The position numbers were made by a program, and so were the translations under genes. Positions 45,347-56,800 of a stretch of 64,000 nt of DNA are shown piece by piece (within the stretch, counting starts at the first letter, position 1; each line of letters opens with the position of its first letter). The DNA comes from Smallanthus sonchifolius (Eukaryota > Streptophyta > Magnoliopsida > Asterales > Asteraceae), in the NCBI GenBank assembly GCA_023525975.1, contig CM042030.1, positions 25,972,350-26,036,349 of the forward strand. The letters are read 5' to 3'. Under the pieces are notes generated by a model that worked only from the letters and a program-made list of their open reading frames with translations, ran no database searches and was not told the DNA's origin.

Positions 45347-45640
45347 ATGATAATGTCTACCATCATGGAGTCTTTAATTACTATCATTACGCAAGAATTA
45401 AACCGATTAATGGCTAATCAAGTTATAACCGTCGAAACCGTCACCCCTTCTATCAAATTCGACGAAATCTTGTATTATTCTCACGAATTGAGAATAGAAA
45501 CACCTTTGTCGCACCTGTTAGAGCCTGTTGCAAGCATCAATTCGGCAGGAGAAGCATTTAGGATCGCCGGACACCAAGCTCGCGTCAATCGGCACCTGTT
45601 TTTTGGTCTTGCACAGTCAATTCATACCGTGATCTGGTAA
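45347..45640 (+). CDS. Unrecognised 97-aa ORF
   Basis: Starts MIMSTIMESLITIITQELN and ends AQSIHTVIW. I do not recognise a family, catalytic motif, membrane segment or zinc-binding pattern. It is less AT-rich than its flanks and lies between an LTR-like motif (44894) and a degenerate repeat (45660 onward). It may be a decayed gag fragment or a chance ORF; the latter cannot be excluded. Confidence 0.25.
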   Translation: MIMSTIMESLITIITQELNRLMANQVITVETVTPSIKFDEILYYSHELRIETPLSHLLEPVASINSAGEAFRIAGHQARVNRHLFFGLAQSIHTVIW

Positions 45641-45659
45641 CTCTTACATCCTTTAGCTT

Positions 45660-46440
45660 CGGTTTTTCATCAAGATCGTAAGCCCTATCATTATCAGGGC
45701 TTACATTATCGGATTTAACTCGATCGACATCTAGGGTTCATACGGTCTTCGTTTTAGTCGAACCCTATCAATCCAATATCAAATGATAAAATTGAACTAA
45801 TCCTTAGTGTCGTCTCAATGCCTGGATTGAAAGCCCAATACCAATTCAACCCTTAAACATCGAATCCGTCGTGATCCTAATCTAGGTTTCTTCATAAAAA
45901 TGATTTGGGGGTTTCGGTCCTAAACCCAATCTTAATCAAATTATGTTACACCAACGGTTTCGTAATCTCGTATACATTGAAAACCCTCTATCAATTTCAC
46001 CTTTTAACATCGAATTTTACCCGGTCCGTAAATTAGGGTTTGTTCATAAGAAATTTGGGGGTTTTGATTCTAAGCACTATCTCAATGAAATTAAACTATC
46101 TCAGTAGTTTCGAAATGTCTTAATCAGTAAAAACCCTATGAATCCAACCATTTTTAATATTGAATTCAGCAGAATTGATTCTAGGTCCAAAGTTACAGTT
46201 TTCGATTCTAATTCCTGTAATTAATCGATCTTAAACTGCTTGATTTTGGAATTAAACTCCACCCAGACTCGCCTATACTCGATTGTCAAAAACCCTATGA
46301 TTCCACTCACTTTTAACATCCAAATTAGTCAAATCGATTTCGTATTCATACCTAGGGATCTCGGACTTTGTAGCAGAAATTAAACACGTTTAAACTTGTT
46401 GTTTTTGGAATTAAAACCACCCTCAGACTCGTAATAGGTC
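45660..46440. repeat. Degenerate repeats with AAAACCCTATGAATCC phrases
   Basis: Four to five diverged units of roughly 130-190 bp. Each has an AACCCTAT.AATCCA phrase, then TTTTAACATC.AAT, a GATTCTAGG-type phrase and GGGGGTTT or TTTTGGAATTAAA. No ORF. Confidence 0.5.
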
Positions 46441-46600
46441 GTTTAACAAAACCTCTTTGCTAATTTGGCCAATCGCGACCAGATTTGAGGGATTGGAGTT
46501 GGGGATCGGTCGCGGGTAGTGTGAAAGGGGGATCACGGTGGGTTGTTGATTAAAACCAATTCTGTCCGGATCTGTATGCGATTACCCTATTGGGTGGGAC

Positions 46601-46616
46601 TGGTTAAGTGTGTATG
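46601..46616 (+). ncRNA. 5' piece of a tRNA-like sequence split by element F
   Basis: TGGTTAAGTGTGTATG resembles an A box (one mismatch). The 3' piece with a perfect B box is at 56758-56800. The gtatg at its end is F's target duplication. Confidence 0.35.
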
Positions 46617-47539
46617 TGTCACACCCCGACCGATGGCGGAATCATCGAGGCGGACAATGGAATGATTGTTCAAAATCACATGATAACTAAAAGTTGCATA
46701 ATTCATTAATTAAATTTGAAGACAACAAAGATCCAAATACAATACATTTCAAATAACCTAGTCTAGTTCAAAACATTGATTTATTTAACTAGGTCCATAG
46801 TTCTTAAGTGGAGAATCTTCGGCAAGTAGTCACATATCCAAACCTGAAACATTATTTAAATCAAGTGTCAACTAAAAAGTTGGTGAGTACATAGATTTAG
46901 TAATTCGGTAAATAGTAGTAGTAAATAGTTTTGCAACTCATTGTTTATCTTGTTAAACATAGTATGTATGATGTATCATTTATTTAATCACAATTCAACC
47001 CGAGTTTGACGCGCTTGAACAGAGCACAACAGCTAAGTCCGGTATGTTTGAATATAGTTACCCACTATATCCGATATGTTTGAATATAACACGCGGTTAT
47101 ATCCGAGTATGCAGTAATAAACACCCTAACCGGGTGGGCTGGTCAGGCACAATAGATCTATCAATATTACAGTTGGTTGTCTTGTGTTTTAAATGTATGT
47201 ACATCCAAAGAATAAGCATATAGTCTCATGTGTAACACGTACAAAAAATGTGAGTAGCATGTATAATGTTTCACCCCAAAACGTATAAAAATGTAAAATA
47301 GGGGCTATGTAACTCACCTTGCAAGCGGGTATTTTTCCACGCGTGTAGGTGATAAAGATGTTGAAGTCTAAGCACGTTGAAACCCTATGTAGATAAATGG
47401 GTATTATTGTATGTTTACATGTGCGTATTAGTATTCAATTGTGTATAAGTTTATAATAACATTTCTCAGTGGTATTTGCATAGAAGTTGGTCCAGATTTA
47501 CTTGAAATTACTGATTTGATTGAAACTGTTTTATAGTTG

Positions 47540-47812
47540 TGACAGGTATCGGAACTATGTTCAATCGAAACTACTAGTTTCGATTGACCATTTATAAGTG
47601 ATACACAGGCTGTCGAAACTACCATCTATCTAAACTACTAGTTTCGATTGATCATTTATAAGTGATATTCAGTCTGTCGAAACTACCATTTATCGAAACT
47701 ACTAGTTTCGATTGATCATTTATAAGTGATACACAGGCTGTCGAAACTACCATCTATCGAAACTATTAGTTTCGATTGACCATTTACTCAATCGAAACTA
47801 AGTAGTTTCGAT
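47540..47812. repeat. Tandem repeat of CGAAACTACTAGTTTCG palindromes (LTR F1)
   Basis: Four units of about 80 bp, each with the palindrome CGAAACTACTAGTTTCG (or ATTAG variant) plus ATTTATAAGTGATA and CAGGCTGTCGAAACTACC. The equivalent array in F2 is 55320-55592. Confidence 0.9.
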
Positions 47813-48148
47813 GGCCCAGAATTTAGCAATTAAAACAGTAATTCTTTTAGAACATTAGTTTGTCCGGTAATTGATGGTTTGGAGTCGTGACTTCGATTGG
47901 TTCGGTTTGCCTTATGATAACAGAAAGTAAAGAAACGAAGTTGAGGATTCTTACGTGGTCGCAAAGGGTCGAACGGCAGAGCTTTTAATCCGAGAATATC
48001 AAGGATGGGAATTCAAGCTTCGGGATGGAATTGGGCTCTAAGACTCTGTTCACAGCTTCACTCAGAGGCGACGAACATAATGTCGTCTTCAATTTGAAGT
48101 GAGAGTGGGTGAAAAAGGGGTCGCGAGCTCGAGCAGGTCCGACTATGG

Positions 48149-48158
48149 CTATTTATAG
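48149..48158 (-). promoter_or_regulatory. TATA box of LTR F1
   Basis: The minus strand reads CTATAAATAG. In F2 the corresponding site (55929-55938) has become ATATAAATAG. Confidence 0.65.
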
Positions 48159-48985
48159 CCGAGCTTGATTTCTTTGTTAAAACGTGCAATTGGGCACGTT
48201 CCGACACTAGTCTGGACGAGACGAAACTACCCAGACATTCAACATGCGTGGAGGTGGTCTGTCGGGTGCGAATTCGAACGTGGGTTTCTCGGCTACCAAC
48301 AGGATCAGACGATCCTTATGTTGGGGAGACAAATTGGTCGGGGGGTCTTGTTCGCGTGGGGACGACGAGGTCGGGGAGACCAAATTCCGCTGTCGAGGTG
48401 TAGGGGACAGTCGTGTCGAGGAGTCGCCGGAGAAAAGCTCGGACCGTCGGTCAATGTGGAAGACGGTCGGAAACATGAAACGGAAGTTGGCAAAACCAGT
48501 CCCTGGAGTTTGTTTTTGATTTAAAATAGTCCCTGAGAGTTATTACAAATTGGTCCCTATGGTTTGATTTGCCCCGAAACAGCCCCTTAGTCGATTTCAG
48601 TTTTAAATCCTTCTAGTTTGTTTAATTACAACACAACCCCTGAACTTTTATTTAAATAAATTAATTTAATTTCTTTTAAATCAAATTAATTTAAAAATGT
48701 TTTTATAAACTTATTTTATTTTTATTATTATAAATAATTTTTATAAAAATTATTTATCTTATTTAAATAGGTTATTTTATTAAATATACAACTTTTTAAC
48801 TTTAGATTTTTATATAAAACTTTATATTAATTTTAAAATTTATAAAATTCTAATTACTTTAAATCCGTAAAATAAAATACCTATTTGTATAAAACCAAAT
48901 AAAACTCTTACGCTTTATTAAAATAGAGAATGATTACACGATAAATATAATACAAGTGCGAGAACGAAAAATCCGAAACGTCACA

Positions 48986-48999
48986 GTCTCCCCATGTTA
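48986..48999 (-). promoter_or_regulatory. Polypurine tract of element F
   Basis: The minus strand reads ACATGGGGAGAC next to the LTR start TGTGACG. Confidence 0.75.
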
Positions 49000-49111
49000 G
49001 AGGAATTTCGCCCCGAAATTCAACTAGTGGAGGCTATGAAAAGAGATGCGGATACTTGGTCTTCATTTGGTCTTCACGTTCCCAAGTGAACTCTGGTCCA
49101 CGTTTAGATTC

Positions 49112-51376
49112 CTAACGGACCTTGACAATGGGGATGCGGCTACGCTTGAGTTTCTTAACTTCTCGGTCCATGATTTCCACGGGTTTCTCAACAAAGTGCA
49201 TTTTCTCGTCAATGTGCACTTCATCAAGAGGGATGTGGAGATTCTCGTCGGCTAGACAGTTTTTCAAATTAGATACATGAAAAGTCGGATGAACGTTGAT
49301 GAGTTCTGAAGGAAGATCGAGTTTGTAGGCCACTTTTCCTACCCTTTCGAGTATCTTGAATGGACCCACATATCGAGGTGCAAGTTTTCCTTTCTTTCCA
49401 AATCGGACTACGCCTTTCCAAGGTGATACCTTTAGAAGAACTATATCTCCAACTTGAAATTCCAAGGGTTTTCGTCGTCTATCGGCATAGCTCTTTTGTC
49501 GACTCCTTGCTACTCGAATGTTGTCACGGATAAGAGAGACTTTATCGGTGGTTTCTTGGATAAGCTCGGGACCGGTGATTTGTGCTTCACCAATTTCGTT
49601 CCAACAAATCGGTGAACGACATTTTCGTCCATAAAGAGCTTCAAACGGCGCCATGTTAATACTTGTGTGGTAGCTGTTGTTGTAGGAAAATTCGATCAGT
49701 GGTAGGTGAGAATTCCAATTGCCACCAAAGTCAATGACACAAGCTCTAAGCATATCCTCGAGATTTTGGATTGTTCGCTCGGTTTGTCCATCAGTTTGAG
49801 GATGGTAAGCCGTACTTAAATCCAAACGAGTACCAAGTGCTGATTGCAATGATTGCCAAAATCGGGAAGTAAAACGCGAATCACGATCAGAGATGATGTT
49901 CAAAGGGATTATGTGACGACTTACGATCTCATCAATGTAGATCCGAGCCAATTTCTTGACTCGATAGTCCTCACGAATAGGCAAGAAATGAGCAGACTTT
50001 GTAAGTCGGTCGATAATAACCCAGATACTATCGTGCCCACTAGAAGTGCGTGGGAGTTTGGTGATGAAATCCATAGCAAGGTTCTCCCACTTCCACACGG
50101 GAATTTCAGGTTGTTCGAGGAGACCGGAAGTCTTCTGGTGTTCGGCCTTCACTTTAGAACAAGTTAAGCATTTTGCCACAAAGAGGGCAATATCCTTTTT
50201 CATGCCGGGCCACCAATATTGCTGACGGAGACCCATGTACATCTTATCAGCTCCGGGATGTACCGAATATCGAGTTTTGTGGGACTCGTTCATCAAAAAT
50301 ATACGAAGATTGTCGCGATCGGGAACCCAGATACGGTCCAAGTAATACAATAGACCGTTGGCTTTGGTTTCTAGCAAGAGTTCTACGCCACATGCCATCT
50401 CTTGATACATGTTTCCCTCGGTAACCGAGGTGTGTTGTGCTTTGAGAATACGGGCTTGGATATCGTTATGAATATGAACACTATGAAGCATGATACGTTC
50501 TTTACTACTCAAGGCGTCGGCTACAACGTTTGCTTTGCCGGGGTGGTAGCGAATCTCGCAATCGTAGTCGTTAAGAAGTTCAACCCATCGTCGTTGCCTC
50601 ATATTAAGCTCTTTTTGATTGAAAATATGTTGGAGACTTTTGTGGTCGGTGAAAACCACGCATTTGGTGCCATATAGATAGTGTGTCCAAATTTTCAAGG
50701 CGAAAACGACAGCACCAAGCTCGAGATCATGGGTCGTATAGTACTTCTCATGGACTTTGAGTTGACGTGATGCGTATGCAATTACTTGACCTCGTTGCAT
50801 AAGAACACAACCAAGACCTTGGTTGGATGCATCACAATAAACGACAAAGTCGTCACTACCACTAGGAAGAGTTAGGATAGGAGCATTGCAGAGCTTGTGC
50901 TTGAGAGTTTGAAAAGCTTCCTCTTGCTTGGGTCCCCACTCGTAATGCTTACCTTTGTGAGTCAAGGCAGTGAGCGGGACCGCAATCTTGGAGAAATTTG
51001 AGATGAAGCGACGATAGTAACCTGCTAGTCCAAGGAAAGAACGAATCTCGGTAGGAGTCTTAGGAGTACTCCAATTCTTTACCGCCTCGATCTTTGTCGG
51101 GTCCACATGAATTCCCTTATCGTTGACTATGTGTCCCAAAAATTGAACCTCCTTTAGCCAGAATTCACACTTGGAGAACTTGGCATATAGTTGTTCTTTC
51201 TTCAAGAGTTCCAAAATCAAACGAAGATGTTGTTCATGCTCCGCTTTCATTTTAGAATAGATGAGAATGTCTTCAATGAATACGATCACGAACTTGTCCA
51301 AATAAGGTTTGCATACACGGTTCATGAGGTCCATGAAGACCGCAGGTGCATTAGTCAAACCGAATGGCATGACCAT
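49112..51376 (-). pseudogene. pol: Gypsy RT, RNase H and integrase (element F)
   Basis: A 754-codon stretch continuing the polyprotein after a TAG. RT palm: MPFGLTNAPAVF (3-14), then FIEDILIYSK (33-42), where the usual FIDD has glutamate for the first catalytic aspartate. RNase H: FVVYCDASNQGLGCVLMQRG and THDLELGAVVFAL (about 180-240). Integrase HHCC: RYSVHPGADKMYMGLRQQ and CLTCSKVKAEHQ; core: MDFITKLPR, IISDRDSRFTS and TDGQTERTIQ, so DDE is intact. The C-terminus has GPFKILERVGKVAYKL and HPTFHVSNLKNC and stops at KVR, where a TAG replaces a tryptophan. The remaining chromodomain-like codons lie at 49030-49111. Confidence 0.92.
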
Positions 51377-51448
51377 GAACTCGTAGTGACCATATCTAGT
51401 CTGAAAGGCAGTCTTTGGAATGTCTTCATCGAGAACACGAAGTTGATG

Positions 51449-53488
51449 CTATCCAGAACGAAGATCAATCTTGGAGAAACATGTTGAACCTTGAAGTTGA
51501 TCGAAAAGATCGTCGATACGGGGTAAAGGATAACGGTTCTTGATTGTAAGCTTGTTGAGTTCACGATAATCAATGCACATTCGAAACGATCCATCCTTTT
51601 TCTTTACGAACAGCACGGGAGCACCCCAAGGTGAATAGCTCGGGCGGATGAATCCTTTAGATGAGAGTTCTTGTAATTGACTTGAGAGCTCTTGCATCTC
51701 GGAAGGTGCAAGACGATAGGGAGCTTTTGCCACGGGAGTTGCTCCGGGCACAAGGTCAATACGAAACTCTACTTGTCTAGGAGGAGGAAGACCGGGTAAA
51801 TCCTCGGGGAATACCTCGGGAAAGTCTCGAATGATCGAAATATCTTGCAATTTCTTACCCTTGTCTTTCGTGTCAACCACGTGGGCCAAGAAAGCAACGT
51901 ACTTTTTCCGCAAGTACTTTTGTGCTAATGTCCAAGACATGAGTTGAAGACCACGACACGGTTTTTCACCGAAAATAACTAACGTGTCACCCGAAGGGAG
52001 AGGTATACGAATGCACTTTTCGTAGCAAATGACCTCGGCATGGTGCTTGGATAACCAGTCCATGCCAATTATAATATCGAAGCTTCCCAATTGCATTGGA
52101 AGGAGATTAACGGAGAACACATGATCATTAAGCTCGAGATTGAAGTTGCGGATAACAGAATTTATAGTAATAGATTTTCCGTTTGCTATCACCACTGAAT
52201 ATGAATTGTCAAGTTTCGTTCTTTGTTTAGCAAGTCGAGATTCAAAGGTAAGACACACAAAACTCCTATCGGTACCGGTATCAAATAAAATGGATGCATA
52301 ATGATTGTTTACGAGAAACGTACCGTTTATCACATCGTTGTTTGCTTGATCCTCATTAGCGTTTATATTAAACGCTCGTCCTTGAGGACCACCTTGATGA
52401 TGAAGTTTTGGGCATCGGTCACGGAAATGGTTTGGGTCTCCACATTCGTAACATGCCCGACCATTGAGAGGTGCCGGATAGATTAGGCGGTTGGCTGGAG
52501 CAGCTTGATGGGCGGGAGGATGAGTACGGCAAGTTGTGACCACGTGTTCATATCGTTCGCAGCTTGAACACAATCGGCATGGTAGGTTGGCAGGATGATG
52601 GTACTTGCAAGTCTGGCATTGGGGATTCGGGCCCTGATAAGTTTTCAGGTTTTGACCCAAAGGGGCCGCTTGAATAGCAGGCACAGCGGGAGTTACGGCT
52701 GCGAAGTTTCGACCCTTTCGTTTCTTGTTGCGGTTAGAAGACTCGGGTTTTACATCTTTGACGGCCGCAAGAGTAGAAACAACCTTCTTGGAACCCTTTC
52801 TTGTTAAGGTTCCGGCTTTGACATGGTTGTCGGATAGTGTAGCAGATAGACGGATAGCAGCTTCAAGTGTAGGAGGATTGCTTCCTAGCACAACATCTTG
52901 AATTTGCATAGGCAGGCCGCCTATGTATTTTTCAATCCCTCGAGCAAGGGGAGTGATCATATGAGGCACCAGCAGACTTAGCTCTTGAAACCGGGTGGTG
53001 TAGGCCAGATTATCCCCGCTGTCTTGGGCAAGATCCCAAAACTCAGCCTCGAGCTTCCTCATTTCATTCCGAGGACATAATTCATCAGTCATGGCCTTCT
53101 TCAGATCATCCCATGATAAGGATGTAGCAACCTCAGCACCATGAGTGCGTTTCTCACCGTTCCACCAGGTGAGGGCTCTCTTTTGGAGTACACTTGTGGC
53201 ATAACGAACCCAGAGATTATCGGGGCAGTCGCTGTTTAGGAATGTGCTTTCCATGCTTTTAAACCATTGAAGTAGGCCGGTAGCACCTTCAGTCCCAAAG
53301 AATTTTGTAGGATTGCACGAGTTAAAGTGCTTAAACGTGCAGTGAGGCGGGTTGGTACCACCGTTCCCTTGGATGTTGTGAGACACGTCACTGTTGTTAT
53401 TTGCTTGGGTCATTTGCCCTACCAGCTGGGCAAGAAGAGTAGCAAGATCCGGGTTGGAAGTGCTAGAGTTTGCACGTCGAGGAGGCAT
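51449..53488 (-). CDS. gag-pol: Gypsy Gag, protease and RT N-terminus (element F)
   Basis: 679 codons from MPPRRANSSTSNPDLATLLA. Gag region residues about 50-230 (FKHFNSCNPTKFFGTEG, LTWWNGEKRTHG, DELCPRNEMRKLEAEFWDL). One CCHC knuckle, C346-C349-H354-C359; a cysteine/histidine-rich stretch at 291-320 may be a second metal site. Protease: LFDTGTDRSF with catalytic D403, and IIIGMDWLSKHHAEV. RT start: YSPWGAPVLFVKKKDGSFRM and LNKLTIKNRYPLPRIDDLF. It ends at SKIDLRSG, where TAG stands in place of the tyrosine of the usual GYHQ. Gag and protease would still be made. Confidence 0.93.
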   Translation of the reverse strand: MPPRRANSSTSNPDLATLLAQLVGQMTQANNNSDVSHNIQGNGGTNPPHCTFKHFNSCNPTKFFGTEGATGLLQWFKSMESTFLNSDCPDNLWVRYATSVLQKRALTWWNGEKRTHGAEVATSLSWDDLKKAMTDELCPRNEMRKLEAEFWDLAQDSGDNLAYTTRFQELSLLVPHMITPLARGIEKYIGGLPMQIQDVVLGSNPPTLEAAIRLSATLSDNHVKAGTLTRKGSKKVVSTLAAVKDVKPESSNRNKKRKGRNFAAVTPAVPAIQAAPLGQNLKTYQGPNPQCQTCKYHHPANLPCRLCSSCERYEHVVTTCRTHPPAHQAAPANRLIYPAPLNGRACYECGDPNHFRDRCPKLHHQGGPQGRAFNINANEDQANNDVINGTFLVNNHYASILFDTGTDRSFVCLTFESRLAKQRTKLDNSYSVVIANGKSITINSVIRNFNLELNDHVFSVNLLPMQLGSFDIIIGMDWLSKHHAEVICYEKCIRIPLPSGDTLVIFGEKPCRGLQLMSWTLAQKYLRKKYVAFLAHVVDTKDKGKKLQDISIIRDFPEVFPEDLPGLPPPRQVEFRIDLVPGATPVAKAPYRLAPSEMQELSSQLQELSSKGFIRPSYSPWGAPVLFVKKKDGSFRMCIDYRELNKLTIKNRYPLPRIDDLFDQLQGSTCFSKIDLRSG

Positions 53489-54385
53489 TCTAACACCATA
53501 AGAAAAGACAATGATATTTTAGATAAGATGGATATATATGAGTTATAGCGGGAAATAATGTAAGCAGAAAAACGGGATTCATCATGACGCGTGCCAGTGC
53601 ATGTGTATTTATTCAATGTTGATGGGGGAAACTAAGCCATCTATTCCGGATAGAACATGATGTTATAGATCATTATTCGCGTAATAGGAATTGTCGGGAC
53701 TTGCATGCATTACAAATTGTTATTACGTGTGCACCCGTAATAATGATTTGCTTTGCATGTTCGTCTAGTTCTTCCTATCTTGCTATAATGTCACCAAATT
53801 TTGAGTTTAAGTTCGGATCGTATCCTTGCGAATACATTGACTTATCAACGTTAAATAATTCCTCAAAACTTTCAAGGAGACATGCTTTAGCCTATAGGTA
53901 AACACTCACTTCAGGAATTCCCTGGAAAGCATACGGGTCCGTTTATTTGGATTTATACGAAATGCTTTCCTAGACAGAAAACCCAATGTACAGGTGTCAC
54001 CCTTCCAGATTGCACGTGTCCTTTACTGGTTTCAAGAAATTAAGTTGTTGACGAGATTTTCAAGATTTTAATAGACTTGAGAGTCTATGAGTATAAAATG
54101 TGTAGGAATGTTGCAATTAATATGGATTAGGAAAGAGTATGGATAAGGATGAGTAGTGTATTTGTTTGCATAAGTTTGTTTGTCAAATATGTATGTAAAG
54201 TATGTATCATGTATCAAAGTCTTGTATGTATGTGTATAAGTCTCATGTACCAAACTCGGGAAAATTCAAATAATACCTAACTACAAATAATTCACATAGC
54301 AATTTATCATTTAGCACATAACACATAAAAGGGAGTCCTAGGGTTATAGTCTAGGTCATTGTGTCTAATAACCTAATTCCCTATA
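53489..54385 (-). other. 5' leader of element F
   Basis: Untranslated DNA between gag and PBS, about 900 bp, no ORF of note and no strong repeats apart from GTATGTATG-like short runs near 54190-54240. Confidence 0.65.
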
Positions 54386-54403
54386 ACCATGGCTCTGATA
54401 CCA
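54386..54403 (-). promoter_or_regulatory. Primer binding site of element F
   Basis: The minus strand reads TTGGTATCAGAGCCATGG, the initiator tRNA-Met complement, two bases after the LTR. Confidence 0.92.
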
Positions 54404-54405
54404 AT

Positions 54406-56757
54406 CTGTCACACCCCGACCGATGGCGGAATCATCGAGGCGGACAATGGATTGATTGTTCAAAAGCACATGATAACTAAAAGTTGCATAATTCATTAAT
54501 TAAATTTGAAGACAACAAAGATCCAAATACAATACATTTCAAATAACCTAGTCTAGTTCAAAACATTGATTTATTTAACTAGGTCCATAGTTCTTAAGTG
54601 GAGAATCTTCGGCAAGTAGTCACATATCCAAACCTGAAACATTATTTAAATCAAGTATCAACTAAAAAGTTGGTGAGTACATAGGTTTAGTAATTCCGGT
54701 AAATAGTAGTAGTAAATCGTTTTGCAACTCATTGTTTATCTTGTTAAACATAGTATGTATGATGTATCATTTATTTAATCACAATTCAAACCGAGTTTGA
54801 CGCGCTTGAACAGAGCACAACAGCTAAGTCCGGTATGTTTGAATATAGTTACCCACTATATCCAATATGTTTGAATATAACACGCGGTTATATCCGAGTA
54901 TGCAGTAATAAACACCCTAACCGGGTGGGCTGGTCAGGCACAATAGATCTATCAATATTACAGTTGGTTGTCTTGTGTTTACATCCAAAGAATAAGCATA
55001 TAGTCTCATGTGTAACACGTACAAACAATGTGAGTAGCATGTATAATGTTTCACCCCAAAACGTATAAAAATGTAAAATAGGGGCTATGTAACTCACCTT
55101 GCAAGTGGGTATTTTTCCACGCGTGTAAGTGATATAGATGTTGAAGTCTAAGCATGTTGAAACCCTATGTAGATAAATGGGTATTATTGTATGTTTACAT
55201 GTGCGTATTAGTATTCAATTGTGTATAAGTTTATAATAGCATTTCTCAGTGGTTTTTGCATAGAAGTTGGTCCAGATTTACTTGAAATTACTGATTTGAT
55301 CGAAACTGTTTTATAGTTGTGACAGGTATCGAAACTATGTTCAATCGAAACTACTAGTTTCGATTGACCATTTATAAGTGATACACAGGCTGTCGAAACT
55401 ACCATCTATCGAAACTACTAGTTTCGATTGATCATTTATAAGTGATATTCAGGCTGTCGAAACTACCATTTATCGAAACTACTAGTTTCGATTGATCATT
55501 TATAAGTGATACACAGACAGTCGAAACTACCATCTATCGAAACTATTAGTTTCGATTGACCATTTACTCAATCGAAACTAAGTAGTTTCGATGGCCCAGA
55601 CTTTAGCAATTAAAACAGTAATTCTTTTAGAACATTAGTTTGTCCGGTAATTGATGGTTTGGAGTCGTGACTTCGATTGGTTCGGTTTGCCTTATGATAA
55701 CAGAATGTAAAGAAACGAAGTTGAGGATTCTTACGTGGTCGCAAAGGGTCGAACGGCAGTGCTTTTAATCCGAGAATATCAAGGATGGGAATTCAAGCTT
55801 CGGGAAGGAATTGGGCTCTAAGACTCTGGTCACAGCTTCACTCAGAGGCGACGAACACAATGACGTCTTCAATTTGAAGTGAGAGTTGGTGAAAAAGGGG
55901 TCGCGAGCTCGAGCAGGTCCGACTATGGCTATTTATATCCGAGCTTGATTTCTTTGTTAAAACGTGCAATTGGGCACGTTCCGACACTAGTCTGGACGAG
56001 ACGAAACTACCCAGACATTCAACATGCGTGGAGGTGGTCTGTCGGGCGCACGTGGGTTTCTCGGCCACCAACAGGATCAGACGATCCTTATGTTGGGGAG
56101 ACCAATTGGTCGGGGGGTCTTGTTCGCGTGGGGACGACGAGGTCGGGGAGACCAAATTCGGCTGTCGAGGTGTAGGGGACAGTCGTGTCGAGGAGTCACC
56201 GGAGAAAAGCTCGGACCGTCGGTCAATGGGGAAGACGGTCGGAAACGCGAATCGAAAGTTGGCAAAACCAGTCCCTGGAGTTTGTTTTTGATTTAAAATA
56301 GTCCCTGAGAGTTATTACAAATTGGTCCATGTGGTTTGATTTGTCCCGAAACAGCCCCTTAGTCGATTTCAGTTTTAAATCTTTCTAGTTTGTTTAATTA
56401 CAACATAACCCCTGAACTTTTATTTAAATAAATTAATTTAATTTCTTTTAAATCAAATTAATTTAAAAATGTTTTTATAAACTTATTTTATTTTTTTTAT
56501 TATAAATAATTTTTATAAAAGTTATTTATCTTATTTAAATAGGTTATTTTATTAAATATACAACTTTTTAACTTTAAATTTTTATATAAAACTTTATATT
56601 AATTTTAAAATTTATAAAATTCTAATTACTTTAAATCCGTAAAATAAAATACCTATTTGTATAAAACCAAATAAAACTCTTACGCTTTATTAAAATAGAG
56701 AATGATTACACGATAATTATAATACAAGTGCGAGAACGAAAAATCCGAAACGTCACA
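54406..56757 (-). repeat. LTR F2 (5' LTR of element F)
   Basis: A 2352-bp LTR matching F1 except for scattered substitutions and small indels (for example AAATGTATGT missing near 54980 and GAATTCGAA missing near 56047). The palindrome array is at 55320-55592 and AGGTGAGTT at 55091-55099 (minus). Confidence 0.95.
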
Positions 56758-56800
56758 GTATGCTTACTGGGAGGAGACCCGGGTTCGAATCCTCCTCCCC
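56758..56800 (+). ncRNA. 3' piece of a tRNA-like sequence with B box
   Basis: GTATGCTTACTGGGAGGAGA then a perfect B box GGTTCGAATCC (56782-56792). Joined to 46601-46616 the A-B spacing is about 35 bp, shorter than in a true tRNA, so a SINE or decayed tRNA is likelier. Confidence 0.4.

Larger units (their letters stand above)
46617..48985 (-). repeat. LTR F1 (3' LTR of element F)
   Basis: A 2369-bp LTR starting TGTCACACCCCGACC and ending AAACGTCACA. On the minus strand: TATA box 48149-48158, palindromic repeat array 47540-47812, AGGTGAGTT 47311-47319. Confidence 0.95.
46617..56757 (-). mobile_element. Element F: nearly intact Ty3/gypsy element
   Basis: A 10.1-kb gypsy element in minus orientation with target duplication gtatg (46612-46616 and 56758-56762). 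LTRs are 46617-48985 and 54406-56757; PBS 54386-54403; polypurine tract 48986-48999. Coding order is gag, protease, RT, RNase H, integrase, chromodomain-like tail. The frame is open apart from two stops. The LTRs differ by scattered substitutions and a few indels of about 10-15 bp, so the insertion is relatively young. Confidence 0.95.

Noticed and set aside
48165..48524. ORFs of 62-119 aa around the F LTRs (also 55838-56296)
   Set aside because: They overlap on both strands of a GC-rich LTR segment and are repeated in both LTRs; they are non-coding shadows.
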